DNA of 64,000 nucleotides from Microbacterium sp. MYb72 (GTDB lineage Bacteria > Actinomycetota > Actinomycetes > Actinomycetales > Microbacteriaceae): the NCBI RefSeq assembly GCF_002979415.1, contig NZ_PCOT01000002.1, positions 62,001 through 126,000 of the forward strand. Reading direction: 5' to 3'. The notes under the pieces were generated by a model. That model was not told the origin of the DNA. It saw only the letters and a list, made by a program, of their open reading frames with translations, and did not search any database. Each line of letters begins with the position of its first letter. Position 1 is the first letter of the stretch. This document shows, piece after piece, positions 54,989-63,324 of this stretch. The position numbers and the translations under genes are program-made.

Positions 54989-55276
54989 ATGTACATCCTC
55001 CTCGCACTCATCGGCGCGTGCGTGCTCGGCATCGCCGCGCACTACCTGATCGGCGGACGTGAGCTGCGTGGCGTCGCCGTCACTCCGGCGATCGCGACCG
55101 CAGTCGCCGCTCTGGTCTACACGGGCCTGCAGTGGGCCGGTGTGGGCGAAGGCAGCATCTGGCTGTGGCTGGCGAGCGTTCTCGGCTCCGCGGTGATCGC
55201 CGCCCTCGCGACGATCGTGCTCGTCCGCGTCCGCACCGGTCGGGACGCCGAGGCCAGGGCCGCGCTCGGCATCTGA
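54989..55276 (+). CDS. Small three-helix membrane protein of unknown function
   Basis: 95 aa, starting 6 nt after the DUF3107 stop. Three hydrophobic segments (YILLALIGACVLGIAAHYLI, VAVTPAIATAVAALVYTGL, SIWLWLASVLGSAVIAALAT) and a short basic/acidic end VRTGRDAEARAALGI. No recognised domain. It is co-transcribed with DUF3107 and the next membrane gene, 4 nt downstream. Not a shadow: codon bias follows the strand and spacing is operon-like. Confidence 0.65.
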   Translation: MYILLALIGACVLGIAAHYLIGGRELRGVAVTPAIATAVAALVYTGLQWAGVGEGSIWLWLASVLGSAVIAALATIVLVRVRTGRDAEARAALGI

Positions 55277-55280
55277 ACCG

Positions 55281-55775
55281 GTGGACCGACGCCGGACCCT
55301 CTTCTGGATCCGCCTCTGCATCGTCGTGATGATGCTGGGGCTGATCGTCAGCGGCGTCACGGCGTTCCCGCTGCGCGAGGAGCTCGGACTCGCATCGGGC
55401 ATCCTGCGCGACTCCCCTGTCGCCGCATGGTTCCCCGACGCCGTCTCTTGGGTCGAGCGGGTGTCGCAGGCGCTCGTGGACGTCGGCGACCGCTACCCGT
55501 TCATGTCATACGGCACCGATTGGCTGGCGTTCGCGCACCTGGTCATCGCGGTCGTCTTCATCGGCCCGCTGATCGACCCCGTGCGCAACATCTGGGTCAT
55601 CCAGTTCGGCGTGATCGCCTGCGCCGGCATCATCCCGCTCGCGCTCATCGCCGGTGGGATCCGGGGCATCCCGCTCGGCTGGCAGCTCATCGACATGTCG
55701 TTCGGGGTGATCGGGGTGATCCCGATGGTCATCGCCTGGCGGCTCACCCGTCGGCTGGAGCGCGCCACGGAGTGA
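55281..55775 (+). CDS. Four-helix membrane protein of unknown function
   Basis: 164 aa from GTG 55281, 4 nt after the previous stop. Four hydrophobic segments: LFWIRLCIVVMMLGLIVSGV, LAFAHLVIAVVFIGPLI, WVIQFGVIACAGIIPLALIA and WQLIDMSFGVIGVIPMVIAW, with SYGTDWLAFAH and IDPVRNIWVIQFG between them. The protein ends TRRLERATE. Similar proteins occur widely in bacteria without assigned function. Last gene of the DUF3107 operon; it ends 16 nt from the convergent ferritin-like gene. Confidence 0.68.
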   Translation: MDRRRTLFWIRLCIVVMMLGLIVSGVTAFPLREELGLASGILRDSPVAAWFPDAVSWVERVSQALVDVGDRYPFMSYGTDWLAFAHLVIAVVFIGPLIDPVRNIWVIQFGVIACAGIIPLALIAGGIRGIPLGWQLIDMSFGVIGVIPMVIAWRLTRRLERATE

Positions 55776-55791
55776 CGGCACGACGACGTCG

Positions 55792-56508
55792 TCAGGACGC
55801 GAGGCCCATCGCGTCCATCCTGCGGGCGTGCGCGCCCATGAGCTCCGTGTAGACGGGCTCGATCCTCTCGTCGTCTGCGGCGGCGAGTCTCTCGGGGCGC
55901 AGCGCCGAGCGGCAGACCAGGATCGTGTCGCCGACGAGCCGTCTGGCCCACATCGACAGCAGCGAACGCCACTCCTCGTCGCTCTCGATCGTCTCCTGGA
56001 TGATCGCGACGATCTCGTGGCGCGCGTCGTCCTCGCTGAGGATCGTCCGCACCTTCTCGCCGATGTCGCCGTAGCTCGACGCCAGCGCGAGGTAGAAGTC
56101 GTCCAGCATGCCCGCGGTGATGTAGACGGCCAGCATCGTCTCGCGAGGGCGGGCGCCGATCGTCTTGCGACGGAACGCGTCGAGGTTCTCGCGGAACGGG
56201 AGCATGAGCTGGGTGGGGTCCTCGCCGCGTTCGGAGATGAGGTCCACGATCGCCCGATGCTTCGTGAGGGTCGCCCCCGCGGCGCGGGACAGCGATTCCT
56301 TCTCCGAGAGCTCCGGAGTGGCGCGGATCAGACGGGTGAGCGTCTCGAAGTAGCCGAGCTGCAGGTAGGCCGCCTGCCCGAGGAAGCGATTCAACTCGGG
56401 GGCGAGCTCGGCGAAGTCGACGCGCGTCGCACCGCCCTGATCGCCCCTGCTGCGCAGCGCGAGGGTGCGACGAGGAGCCCTGCTCCGATTCCAGAACCAA
56501 TTGACCAC
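55792..56508 (-). CDS. Ferritin-like diiron protein (MiaE-related)
   Basis: 238 aa from GTG 56508, with GGGGAG 5-6 nt upstream. All-helical ferritin-like fold: ELAPELNRFLGQAAYLQLGY, a first E...H pair in SLSRAAGATLTKHRAIVDLI, MLAVYITAGMLDDFYLALAS and DDARHEIVAIIQETIESD, giving Glu and His residues where diiron ligands would lie. It is related to the actinobacterial group often annotated as ferritin-like fold or tRNA-(ms2io6A)-hydroxylase-like, but MiaE function is unproven. Its place next to an RhlE-type helicase matches the conserved block. Confidence 0.75.
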   Translation of the reverse strand: MVNWFWNRSRAPRRTLALRSRGDQGGATRVDFAELAPELNRFLGQAAYLQLGYFETLTRLIRATPELSEKESLSRAAGATLTKHRAIVDLISERGEDPTQLMLPFRENLDAFRRKTIGARPRETMLAVYITAGMLDDFYLALASSYGDIGEKVRTILSEDDARHEIVAIIQETIESDEEWRSLLSMWARRLVGDTILVCRSALRPERLAAADDERIEPVYTELMGAHARRMDAMGLAS

Positions 56509-56672
56509 GGATGCTCCCCAACCGATCGACTACGGGATCACACTACTCGGGGAGAAGCCATCCCGAGGGTCGGAGCACGCCTCGGGTAGGCTGGTCCCGT
56601 CCCCGCCGTCGGAGCGGGGCCCCGCGCCTGTGGCACAAGAGACGGCGTGGATCCGTGACGAGGCGACTCTCC

Positions 56673-58217
56673 ATGTCGCCGGACAGGCATCTGAACACAG
56701 TGACAACTTTCTCTGATCTAGGAATCGATCAGGACATCGTCGACGCACTCGCCGCAAAGGGCATCGTCGACGCGTTCCCCATCCAGGAGCAGACCATTCC
56801 GCTCGGCCTCCCCGGCCAGGACATCATCGGACAGGCGAAGACCGGAACGGGCAAGACCTTCGGCTTCGGCATCCCCGTCGTCCAGCGACTCGGCCAGAAC
56901 CCCGAGCACGGCGTCAAGGCGCTCATCGTGGTGCCCACCCGCGAGCTCGCGGTGCAGGTGTACGAGGACATCGATCTGCTCACCAGCAACCGCTCGACCA
57001 GCGTCGTGGCCATCTACGGCGGCAAGGCATACGAGGGTCAGATCGACCAGCTCAAGGCCGGCGCGCAGATCGTGGTCGGCACCCCCGGTCGACTCATCGA
57101 CCTCGCGGGCCAGCGCCTCCTCGACCTGTCGAACGCGACCGAGGTCGTGCTCGACGAGGCCGACAAGATGCTCGACCTCGGCTTCCTCGCCGACATCGAG
57201 AAGATCTTCCAGAAGGTCCCGGCGGTGCGGCACACGCAGCTGTTCTCGGCGACCATGCCCGGGCCGATCGTCGCTCTCGCGCGCCGGTTCATGATCAACC
57301 CGATCCACATCCGCGCCACCGATCCCGACGAGGGCCTCACCCAGGCCAACATCAAGCACCTCGTCTACCGCGCGCACTCGCTCGACAAGGACGAGGTCAT
57401 CGCCCGTATCCTCCAGGCCGAGGGCCGCGGCAAGACCGTGATCTTCACCCGCACCAAGCGTGCGGCGCAGCGTCTGGTCGACGAGCTGGGCGACCGCGGC
57501 TTCAACGTCGGCGGCGTGCACGGCGACATGGGTCAGGATCAGCGCGAGCGCTCGATGGCGGCGTTCAAGGCCGGGAAGAAGGACGTGCTCGTCGCGACCG
57601 ACGTCGCGGCACGAGGCATCGACGTCGACGACGTGACCCACGTCATCAACCACACGATCCCCGATGAGGACAAGACGTACCTGCACCGCGCCGGTCGTAC
57701 CGGTCGCGCGGGCAAGACCGGTATCGCGGTCACCTTCGTCGACTGGGAGGACCTGCACAAGTGGGCCCTCATCAACCGGGCGCTCGAGTTCGGTCAGCCG
57801 GAGCCCGTCGAGACGTACTCGTCGAGCCCGCACCTCTACAGCGACCTCGACATCCCCGCCGGCACCAAGGGCCGCCTGGTGACGGCCCCCAAGGCCGAGA
57901 AGCCGGCACGGGCTCCGCGCCCCGAGCGTGCGGCGGATGCCGCGGCCGAGGGCACCGACGAAGGAGGCACCCGCCGCCGCCGTCGTCGCCGCGGCGGTTC
58001 CGCGGCCGTCGGGTCGACCTTCGCCGAGGGCGCGACGGAGTCGTCGTCATCTGCGTCCGACTCCGGTCAGTCCGCCGATCGCGGCGCCGAGGGCGCCGGA
58101 ACTCACGACGGCGCAGGCAAGGAGCATCACGACGGCAAGCCGGCACCCGCTCGTCGCCGCCGCCGCCGTCGCGGTGGTTCCGGTGGAACCGGAGCAGCGC
58201 CGGTCACCGGCGCCTGA
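56673..58217 (+). CDS. DEAD-box RNA helicase (RhlE-like) with basic tail
   Basis: 514 aa from ATG 56673, which has GAGGCG upstream; GTG 56700 (VTTFSDLG) is an alternative nearer the conserved domain. ATP-dependent RNA helicase with Q motif FPIQEQTIPLGLPGQDIIG, motif I AKTGTGKT, Ia VPTRELAVQV, motif II VLDEADKML, SAT motif LFSATMPGP, motif V VATDVAARGIDVDDVTHVIN and motif VI HRAGRTGRAG. The C-terminus (about 400-514) is disordered with two Arg-rich clusters (RRRRRRRGG type) that may bind RNA. Its terminator lies beyond the stop inside the convergent DUF817 gene. Role probably in rRNA processing or mRNA decay at low temperature, as in homologues. Confidence 0.92.
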   Translation: MSPDRHLNTVTTFSDLGIDQDIVDALAAKGIVDAFPIQEQTIPLGLPGQDIIGQAKTGTGKTFGFGIPVVQRLGQNPEHGVKALIVVPTRELAVQVYEDIDLLTSNRSTSVVAIYGGKAYEGQIDQLKAGAQIVVGTPGRLIDLAGQRLLDLSNATEVVLDEADKMLDLGFLADIEKIFQKVPAVRHTQLFSATMPGPIVALARRFMINPIHIRATDPDEGLTQANIKHLVYRAHSLDKDEVIARILQAEGRGKTVIFTRTKRAAQRLVDELGDRGFNVGGVHGDMGQDQRERSMAAFKAGKKDVLVATDVAARGIDVDDVTHVINHTIPDEDKTYLHRAGRTGRAGKTGIAVTFVDWEDLHKWALINRALEFGQPEPVETYSSSPHLYSDLDIPAGTKGRLVTAPKAEKPARAPRPERAADAAAEGTDEGGTRRRRRRRGGSAAVGSTFAEGATESSSSASDSGQSADRGAEGAGTHDGAGKEHHDGKPAPARRRRRRRGGSGGTGAAPVTGA

Positions 58218-59122
58218 ACGATCTCAGAAGGGGCGGATGCTGCGGCATCCGCCCCTTCGTCGTTCCCGACGGGCCCCGCCGGCGGCGCAGGGGGATACGC
58301 CCAGGTGACCATCACCACCGAGATGATCATCAGCAGGAACCATGAGCTGAGCTTGCTCAACGACACCGGTTGCCAGGACTCGACCTGGTCGGGATAGGCC
58401 CAGGCGCCTGCCCAGGTGCCGATGTTCTCCGCGATGTAGATGAAGGCGGCGACGCCCGCGAACACGGCGATCAGGGGAAGTCGCAGTGTGCGACGCCACA
58501 CGCGCGCATGCATGATGGTCGGCGACCAGAGCAGCACGATGCACACGACGAGCACCCAGCGCAGATCCCAGAACCAGTGGTGGGTGAAGAAGTTCGCGTA
58601 GATCGCGACGGCGAGGACCGTCGTCAGCCAGCGGCGGGGGTAGCGCGTGAATCCCAGATCGAACAGGCGGTGCACTCTCACCATGTACGACCCCACCGCC
58701 GCGTACATGAAGCCGCTGAAGAGGGGAACGCCGCCGATGCGAAGAATCCCGTCCGCGGCATACGCCCATGACCCGACGTCCGTCTTGAAGAGCTCCATCG
58801 CGGTGCCGGTCAGGTGGAACAGCACGATCACCCAGAGCTCGCGGCCCGTCTCGAGACGGAACGCGAGCATGGCGATCTGGATCGCCACCGCGGTGAGGGT
58901 CAGCGCGTCGTTTCTGGCGAGCGCCGCGTCATCCGGGTACCAGAGCCGTGCGGCGACGATCGCCAGCAGGAGCGCCGCCCCGAAGACGCATGCCCACGCC
59001 TGCTTGAGCACGAACACCGAGAACTCGACGACCCCCGCACGGAAGCCGTCGATCGGGGCGCCCTGGAGGATGCGGTGAGCGACCGCGTCGATGCGCTGCT
59101 CGAGTGATGTCGCCCGTTGCAT
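58127..59122 (-). CDS. DUF817 family membrane protein
   Basis: 331 aa from ATG 59122, supported by TACTGT 7 nt upstream (a TTG 30 nt further upstream is less likely). About eight hydrophobic segments; signature pieces are FSVFVLKQAWACVFGAALLL, MELFKTDVGSWAY, LRIGGVPLFSGFMYAAVGSY and FTHHWFWDLRW. The family is unassigned. After the last helix (SSWFLLMIISVVMVTWAY) a tail of about 45 residues, Pro/Ala- then Arg-rich, is read from DNA that is also the terminator and 3' coding end of the convergent RNA helicase (overlap 91 nt), so the true functional end may be near 58300. Confidence 0.82.
   Translation of the reverse strand: MQRATSLEQRIDAVAHRILQGAPIDGFRAGVVEFSVFVLKQAWACVFGAALLLAIVAARLWYPDDAALARNDALTLTAVAIQIAMLAFRLETGRELWVIVLFHLTGTAMELFKTDVGSWAYAADGILRIGGVPLFSGFMYAAVGSYMVRVHRLFDLGFTRYPRRWLTTVLAVAIYANFFTHHWFWDLRWVLVVCIVLLWSPTIMHARVWRRTLRLPLIAVFAGVAAFIYIAENIGTWAGAWAYPDQVESWQPVSLSKLSSWFLLMIISVVMVTWAYPPAPPAGPVGNDEGADAAASAPSEIVQAPVTGAAPVPPEPPRRRRRRRAGAGLPS
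58227..58258 (+). terminator. Terminator of the DEAD-box helicase gene
   Basis: Perfect 14-bp stem (58227-58240 with 58245-58258) and 4-nt loop, 9 nt after the helicase stop; lies within the coding sequence of DUF817 on the other strand. Confidence 0.8.
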
Positions 59123-59129
59123 GTGTCGA

Positions 59130-59135
59130 ACAGTA
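59130..59135 (-). promoter_or_regulatory. -10 box of a probable leaderless promoter (DUF817 gene)
   Basis: TACTGT on the minus strand, 7 nt before ATG 59122; decides that start over the upstream TTG. Confidence 0.5.
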
Positions 59136-59185
59136 GGGGCCGTGATCGACAAGCGGCCGGGAGAATCCCGACAGGACGCCCAGAT

Positions 59186-60049
59186 TCACGGGTAGCGCGG
59201 TGTGGTACCCGTTGCGCGGGCGATGAGCCGCGCCACCATCTCGTCGGAGGTGGTGTTCTCCCCCGGCCGGTTCGGCTTGCCGGTGCCGTGGTAGTCGCTC
59301 GACCCGGTCACGATGAGGTCATGGGCTGCGGCGATCTCGTGCAGCATCCTCTTGCCCGCGGCCGTGTTCTCCCGATGATCGATCTCGAAGCCGCCGAGCC
59401 CCGCGCCGATCAGACGCTCGATGTAGGGAACGGGCATCATCCGATCTCGTCCGGACGTCACGGGATGCGCGATGATCGCGACCCCTCCTGCCTCCGTGAT
59501 GAGCTGCACGGCGGTGAGCGGGTCCGGCGCGTAGTGCGGCTCGTAGTAGCCCTCCCTCGGATGCAGGATGCCGTCGAACGCCTCCGTGCGGTCGCGCACG
59601 ATGCCGCGGGCGACCAGGGCGTCGGCGATGTGCGGCCTCCCCACCGTCGCGTCCTCCGTGGTCTGCGCGAGCACGTCGTCCCAGTGCAGGTCGTAGTCGC
59701 GGCCGATGCTGCGGACGATCCTCTCCGCACGACCGATCCGGTCGTCGCGGATGCGATCGGTCTCAGCGCGGAGTGCCGGATCCGCCGGGTCGAACAGGTA
59801 GCCCAGCACATGCACGCTGCGCCACTCGTGCTTGGCCGACAGCTCCATCCCCGGGATGAAGGTCATGCCCAGCGCGACGGCGGCGTCACCGGCCTCCTGC
59901 CACCCGGTCGTGCGGTCGTGATCGGTGAGGGCCGCGGTCCGGACGCCATGGGCGTGGGCCTGTCGCATGACCTCCGCTGGCGCCTCCGTGCCGTCCGACT
60001 GATTCGAGTGGAGGTGCAGGTCGGCGGGACCGGCGAACGATGAGGCCAT
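59186..60049 (-). CDS. PHP-domain phosphoesterase
   Basis: 287 aa from ATG 60049, supported by TACGCT 6 nt upstream. Polymerase-and-histidinol-phosphatase fold: PADLHLHSNQSDGT (first metal ligands), ALTDHDRTTGW, FIPGMELSAKHEW, GRPHIADALVARG, GVAIIAHPVTSGRD and GSSDYHGTGKPN supply the His/Asp metal-ligand set. Homologues include 5'-3' nucleotide phosphatases (RNase AM/TrpH, 3',5'-nucleotide bisphosphate phosphatases). The length and the motif order fit that group; the substrate is not shown here. Divergent from the EEP hydrolase gene. Confidence 0.87.
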   Translation of the reverse strand: MASSFAGPADLHLHSNQSDGTEAPAEVMRQAHAHGVRTAALTDHDRTTGWQEAGDAAVALGMTFIPGMELSAKHEWRSVHVLGYLFDPADPALRAETDRIRDDRIGRAERIVRSIGRDYDLHWDDVLAQTTEDATVGRPHIADALVARGIVRDRTEAFDGILHPREGYYEPHYAPDPLTAVQLITEAGGVAIIAHPVTSGRDRMMPVPYIERLIGAGLGGFEIDHRENTAAGKRMLHEIAAAHDLIVTGSSDYHGTGKPNRPGENTTSDEMVARLIARATGTTPRYP

Positions 60050-60055
60050 CCTCCG

Positions 60056-60061
60056 AGCGTA
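60056..60061 (-). promoter_or_regulatory. -10 box of a probable leaderless promoter (PHP gene)
   Basis: TACGCT on the minus strand, 6 nt before ATG 60049. Confidence 0.5.
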
Positions 60062-60118
60062 CCGAGCCGCGACGGCCCGAGGCTCGCGCCGCGGCAGGGA
60101 CTTCCCAGACACGGCTCA

Positions 60119-60124
60119 TAGGCT
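60119..60124 (+). promoter_or_regulatory. -10 box of a probable leaderless promoter (EEP hydrolase gene)
   Basis: TAGGCT followed by exactly 7 nt and ATG 60132. Confidence 0.5.
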
Positions 60125-60131
60125 GGGAGGG

Positions 60132-61154
60132 ATGCTTCGACTACTGGGGATCCTGTTCACCGTGCTGCTCGCGATCGCGACGGCGATCGCCGTGTGGCCG
60201 CAGTTCTTCCGACTCGAGCAGACCTTCCCGTTCGCGCAGATCGTCGCCGCTCGCGGCGTCGTGCTCGGGGCGCTGCTCCTCATCGCCATGCTCTCGCTGC
60301 TGCTCCTGTTCGCGCGGCCGCTGCGGGGTTTCGCGGCGTCCGTCCTCATCGTCGCGCTGCTGGGCGCCGGCGCGACCGGAGCGATCGGCATGAGCCGGGG
60401 CTTCGGCGGCGACACCCTCCCCGCCGCGACGGAGTCGAGCGTGCGGGTCCTGAGCTGGAACACCGCGGGCGAGGTCGTCCCGGCGGAGACGATCGCACGG
60501 CAGATCCTCGACAGCGGGGCCGACGTCGTCGCCCTCCCCGAGACCACGGAGGCCGTCGGAGAGCAGATCGCGATCATGCTGCGCGCGCAGGGGCATCCGA
60601 TGTGGGTGCACAACGTGCAGTACAAGCCCGACGTCGTGGACGGCCCGAAGTCGTGGCAGACGACGGTCCTGGTCTCCCCCGACATGGGCGAGTACTCGGT
60701 GATCGAGTCGTCGACAGACGGCACCAGCAACACGGCACAGGTGCCCAGCGTCGTCCTCATGCCCATCGACGGCACAGGGCCGACCATCGTCGCCGTGCAT
60801 GCAGTCGCTCCTCGCAGGGAGGAGATGGGACAGTGGCGCAGCGATCTGCAGTGGATCGCCGATCAGTGCCCGCAGGGCGATGTCATCCTCGCCGGCGACT
60901 TCAACGCCACGATCGACCACATGGCGTCGCTCGGCACAGGCGGAGGCGACCTGGGCTACTGCCGGGACGCCGCGTCGCGCACCGGCAACGGCTTCAGCGG
61001 CACCTGGCCCAGCTCGCTCCCCGAGCTGCTGAGCGCGCCCATCGACCACGTCATGGCCTCTCAGAACTGGACGCCCACCGGATCGTCCGTCATCGGCGAC
61101 GCCGCAGGGAGCGATCATCGCGGTCTCGTCGTGCAGCTCGAACCCGCGGGCTGA
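60132..61154 (+). CDS. Membrane-anchored endonuclease/exonuclease/phosphatase (EEP) family protein
   Basis: 340 aa. Three N-terminal membrane segments (LGILFTVLLAIATAIAVWP, GVVLGALLLIAMLSLLLLF, GFAASVLIVALLGAGATGA) occupy about 1-95. The EEP domain follows, with RVLSWNTAGEV (metal-site Asn), VALPETTEAVGEQI (Glu), VAVHAVAPRREEMGQW, ILAGDFNATIDHMAS (Asp and Asn) and the closing SDHRGLVVQL (Asp-His catalytic pair). Active site is complete. Outward-facing membrane EEP proteins may act on nucleotides or phospholipids outside the cell; the substrate is unknown. Confidence 0.86.
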   Translation: MLRLLGILFTVLLAIATAIAVWPQFFRLEQTFPFAQIVAARGVVLGALLLIAMLSLLLLFARPLRGFAASVLIVALLGAGATGAIGMSRGFGGDTLPAATESSVRVLSWNTAGEVVPAETIARQILDSGADVVALPETTEAVGEQIAIMLRAQGHPMWVHNVQYKPDVVDGPKSWQTTVLVSPDMGEYSVIESSTDGTSNTAQVPSVVLMPIDGTGPTIVAVHAVAPRREEMGQWRSDLQWIADQCPQGDVILAGDFNATIDHMASLGTGGGDLGYCRDAASRTGNGFSGTWPSSLPELLSAPIDHVMASQNWTPTGSSVIGDAAGSDHRGLVVQLEPAG

Positions 61155-61275
61155 GCCGAGACGAATCGCCGCCCTGCGCCGCCGACCGCCCTCGGCCACG
61201 AGACGAATCGTCTGCGCCTCTTCCGGCGACCCGTGCGGCGCGACGAAACAGCCCGCGCAGTGACAGACTTGAGGG

Positions 61276-62697
61276 ATGAACACCGGAGAACGCGACACGA
61301 TCGCCGAGACCAGCGCCGAGACCGTCATCGAGAACAGCACCACGAACCGCAAGCAGCCGTTCCCGCAGGGCTTCCTCGACACCATCTCCACCGGATGGGC
61401 CGAGCGCCCCGAGTCGTTGCCGGCCGCGCGGGCGCAAGCTCCGTACGCGGCCGCTCGCCGTGCGGCCGTGTCCGCGGCGTTCCCCGGGAAGCGCCTCGTG
61501 ATCCCCGCAGGATCCCTCAAGCAGCGCAGCAACGACACGGACTACGTGTTCCGCGCGCACTCCGCGTTCGCGCACCTCACCGGGTGGGCGTCCGACTCCG
61601 AGCCCGACTCGGTGCTCGTGTTCGAGCCGACGGATGCCGGCCACGACATCACCCTGTACTTCCGTGAGCGCGCCGACCGCACGACGACGGAGTTCTACGC
61701 CGATGCCACGATCGGCGAGTTCTGGATCGGCCCCCGACCGGCCCTCGCCGGTGTCGCCGCCGATCTCGGCATCGCGACCGATCACCTGGACGCCTTCGCC
61801 GCCGGAGCGGACGACCTCACGCTCGGCGATTCCGACGAGCTCGACCGCTTCGTATCCGAGCTGCGCCTCATCAAGGACGAGTTCGAGATCGCCGAGATGC
61901 GCCGAGCGGTCGAGATCACGGCGAACGGCTTCGACGACATCATCCGCGCACTCCCCCAGGCCACCGCTCACGCCCGCGGCGAGCGCGTCGTGGAGGGCGT
62001 CTTCCACCGCCGTGCACGCGAGGACGGCAATGGCGAGGGCTACGACACGATCGCCGCATCCGGACCCCACGCCTGCTACCTGCACTGGACCCGCAACGAC
62101 GGAGCCGTCGTGCCGGGAGACCTGATCCTCGTCGACGCCGGAGTCGAAGCCGACAGCCTCTACACGGCGGACATCACCCGCACGCTGCCCGTCTCCGGAA
62201 CCTTCAGCGAGGTGCAGCGCCGCGTCTACGAGACGGTGCGCGAGGCGGCCGACGCCGCCTTCGCCGCCGCGCAGATCGGCGTGCCGTTCCGCGAGGTGCA
62301 CGGCGCGGCCATGAAGGTCATCGCCGCCCGCACCGCCGAGTGGGGCCTGCTCCCCGTGACCGCCGAGGAGGCGCTGGACGCGGATGCCGGTGGCCAGCAC
62401 CGCCGCTACATGGTCCACGGCACCTCGCACCACCTCGGCATCGACGTGCACGACTGCGCCCAGGCGCGCCGCGAGATGTACTACGACGGCATCCTGGCGC
62501 CGGGCATGGTCTTCACGATCGAGCCCGGCCTGTACTTCCAGATCGACGACCTCACGGTGCCCGCCGAGTACCGCGGCATCGGCGCGCGCATCGAGGACGA
62601 CATCCTCATGACGGAGGACGGACCGGTCAACCTCTCCGCCGACATCCCCCGCACCGCCGACGAGATCGAGGCGTGGATCGCGCGCGTCCAGGCCTGA
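61276..62697 (+). CDS. pepP: Xaa-Pro aminopeptidase (aminopeptidase P)
   Basis: 473 aa M24 metallopeptidase that removes N-terminal residues before proline. The N-terminal creatinase-like domain spans about 1-225 (RLVIPAGSLKQRSNDTDYVF, FRAHSAFAHLTGW). In the catalytic pita-bread domain the metal ligands are visible: Asp in LILVDAGVEADSLYTADITR (two Asp), His in MVHGTSHHLGIDVHD, Glu in VFTIEPGLYFQ and Glu in GARIEDDILMT. ATG 61276 has CAGACT 6 nt upstream as a weak leaderless -10. The 121-nt region before it contains only two copies of a GAGACGAATCG motif. A 23-bp hairpin follows the gene. Confidence 0.94.
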   Translation: MNTGERDTIAETSAETVIENSTTNRKQPFPQGFLDTISTGWAERPESLPAARAQAPYAAARRAAVSAAFPGKRLVIPAGSLKQRSNDTDYVFRAHSAFAHLTGWASDSEPDSVLVFEPTDAGHDITLYFRERADRTTTEFYADATIGEFWIGPRPALAGVAADLGIATDHLDAFAAGADDLTLGDSDELDRFVSELRLIKDEFEIAEMRRAVEITANGFDDIIRALPQATAHARGERVVEGVFHRRAREDGNGEGYDTIAASGPHACYLHWTRNDGAVVPGDLILVDAGVEADSLYTADITRTLPVSGTFSEVQRRVYETVREAADAAFAAAQIGVPFREVHGAAMKVIAARTAEWGLLPVTAEEALDADAGGQHRRYMVHGTSHHLGIDVHDCAQARREMYYDGILAPGMVFTIEPGLYFQIDDLTVPAEYRGIGARIEDDILMTEDGPVNLSADIPRTADEIEAWIARVQA

Positions 62698-62713
62698 CCA
62701 CCTGCACCGCACA

Positions 62714-62776
62714 CGGAAGACCGCCCGGGTTCCGGATGATTCGCGAGAATCTGTCCGGAACCCGGGCGGTCTTCCG
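62714..62776. terminator. 23-bp hairpin between convergent genes
   Basis: Perfect inverted repeat with 23-nt arms (62714-62736, 62754-62776) and 17-nt loop, between pepP and the convergent VOC gene. It is part of a sequence partly repeated at 63325-63391. Confidence 0.6.
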
Positions 62777-62790
62777 CATCTCGGGGTGGG
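62722..62790 (+). repeat. Dispersed intergenic repeat, copy 1
   Basis: Aligns without long gaps to the reverse complement of 63325-63391 at roughly 70-75 percent identity by eye, including GTCTTCCGnATCTCGG and CGGTTCCGG-like blocks. This copy overlaps the 23-bp hairpin. Confidence 0.45.
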
Positions 62791-62875
62791 GTCGACGACC
62801 GGATGCCGTGCGCACAGGCCCCTCGGGGGCAGAGGTGGTGGGACTGGTCATTCGGGCGGCAGGATGCCCGGAGGC

Positions 62876-63268
62876 TCAGGGCGCCTCGGCGACGATCTCG
62901 ACCTTGAACCCCGCGGCGTTCTCGATCCATCCGGCGTAGTGGTCGGGACCGCCCGCGTGCGGGTAGCGGTCGGAGTAGAGCGGGGTCCAGCCGCGCCCAG
63001 GGGCCTCTCGCATGACGGCATCCACCTCCGCTCTCGTCCCGCCGAGGAAGGCGAGGTGGTTCACGCCCGAGCGGCGCCGGTCGTGCGCGGCATCCGCAAG
63101 GTTCGGTGAGGTCGTCAGGGTGATGTAGGCGCCGCCGTCTCCCCAGCTGGCTCCCCCCGGCCACTGCGCCGTCACGGCATAGCCGAGCCGTTCGAGCAGC
63201 CAACCCCACGAGGAGATCGCTCCGTCGAGGTCGTCGACCCAGACTTCGATGTGATGCAGTCCGCTCAT
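62876..63268 (-). CDS. VOC superfamily (glyoxalase/dioxygenase-like) protein
   Basis: 130 aa from ATG 63268, with a strong AGGAGG 5-6 nt upstream. Single-module vicinal oxygen chelate protein: MSGLHHIEVWVDDLDGAISS gives the first His metal ligand, SGVNHLAFLGGTRAEVDAVM the second, and YAGWIENAAGFKVEIVA the closing Glu ligand. Members include glyoxalases, dioxygenases and fosfomycin-resistance proteins; the short form seen here is too general to assign. It stands alone, between two gaps carrying the dispersed repeat. Confidence 0.85.
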   Translation of the reverse strand: MSGLHHIEVWVDDLDGAISSWGWLLERLGYAVTAQWPGGASWGDGGAYITLTTSPNLADAAHDRRRSGVNHLAFLGGTRAEVDAVMREAPGRGWTPLYSDRYPHAGGPDHYAGWIENAAGFKVEIVAEAP

Positions 63269-63324
63269 CGCCACCTCCTGATCGTCCGTGCTCCGCCCCT
63301 CAGGCATGCTAGCTCCCCCCGAAA

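Noticed and set aside
54632..55402. N-terminal extension of AdnA to 55402
   Set aside because: It would cover the DUF3107 and small membrane genes on the other strand and has no similarity to the family; GGGAGGG before ATG 54631 supports the shorter form.
61155..61275. Two GAGACGAATCG copies as a possible operator before pepP
   Set aside because: Only one copy is near-palindromic (AGACGA-A-TCGTCT) and it does not match the LexA box or another operator I know; not enough to call.
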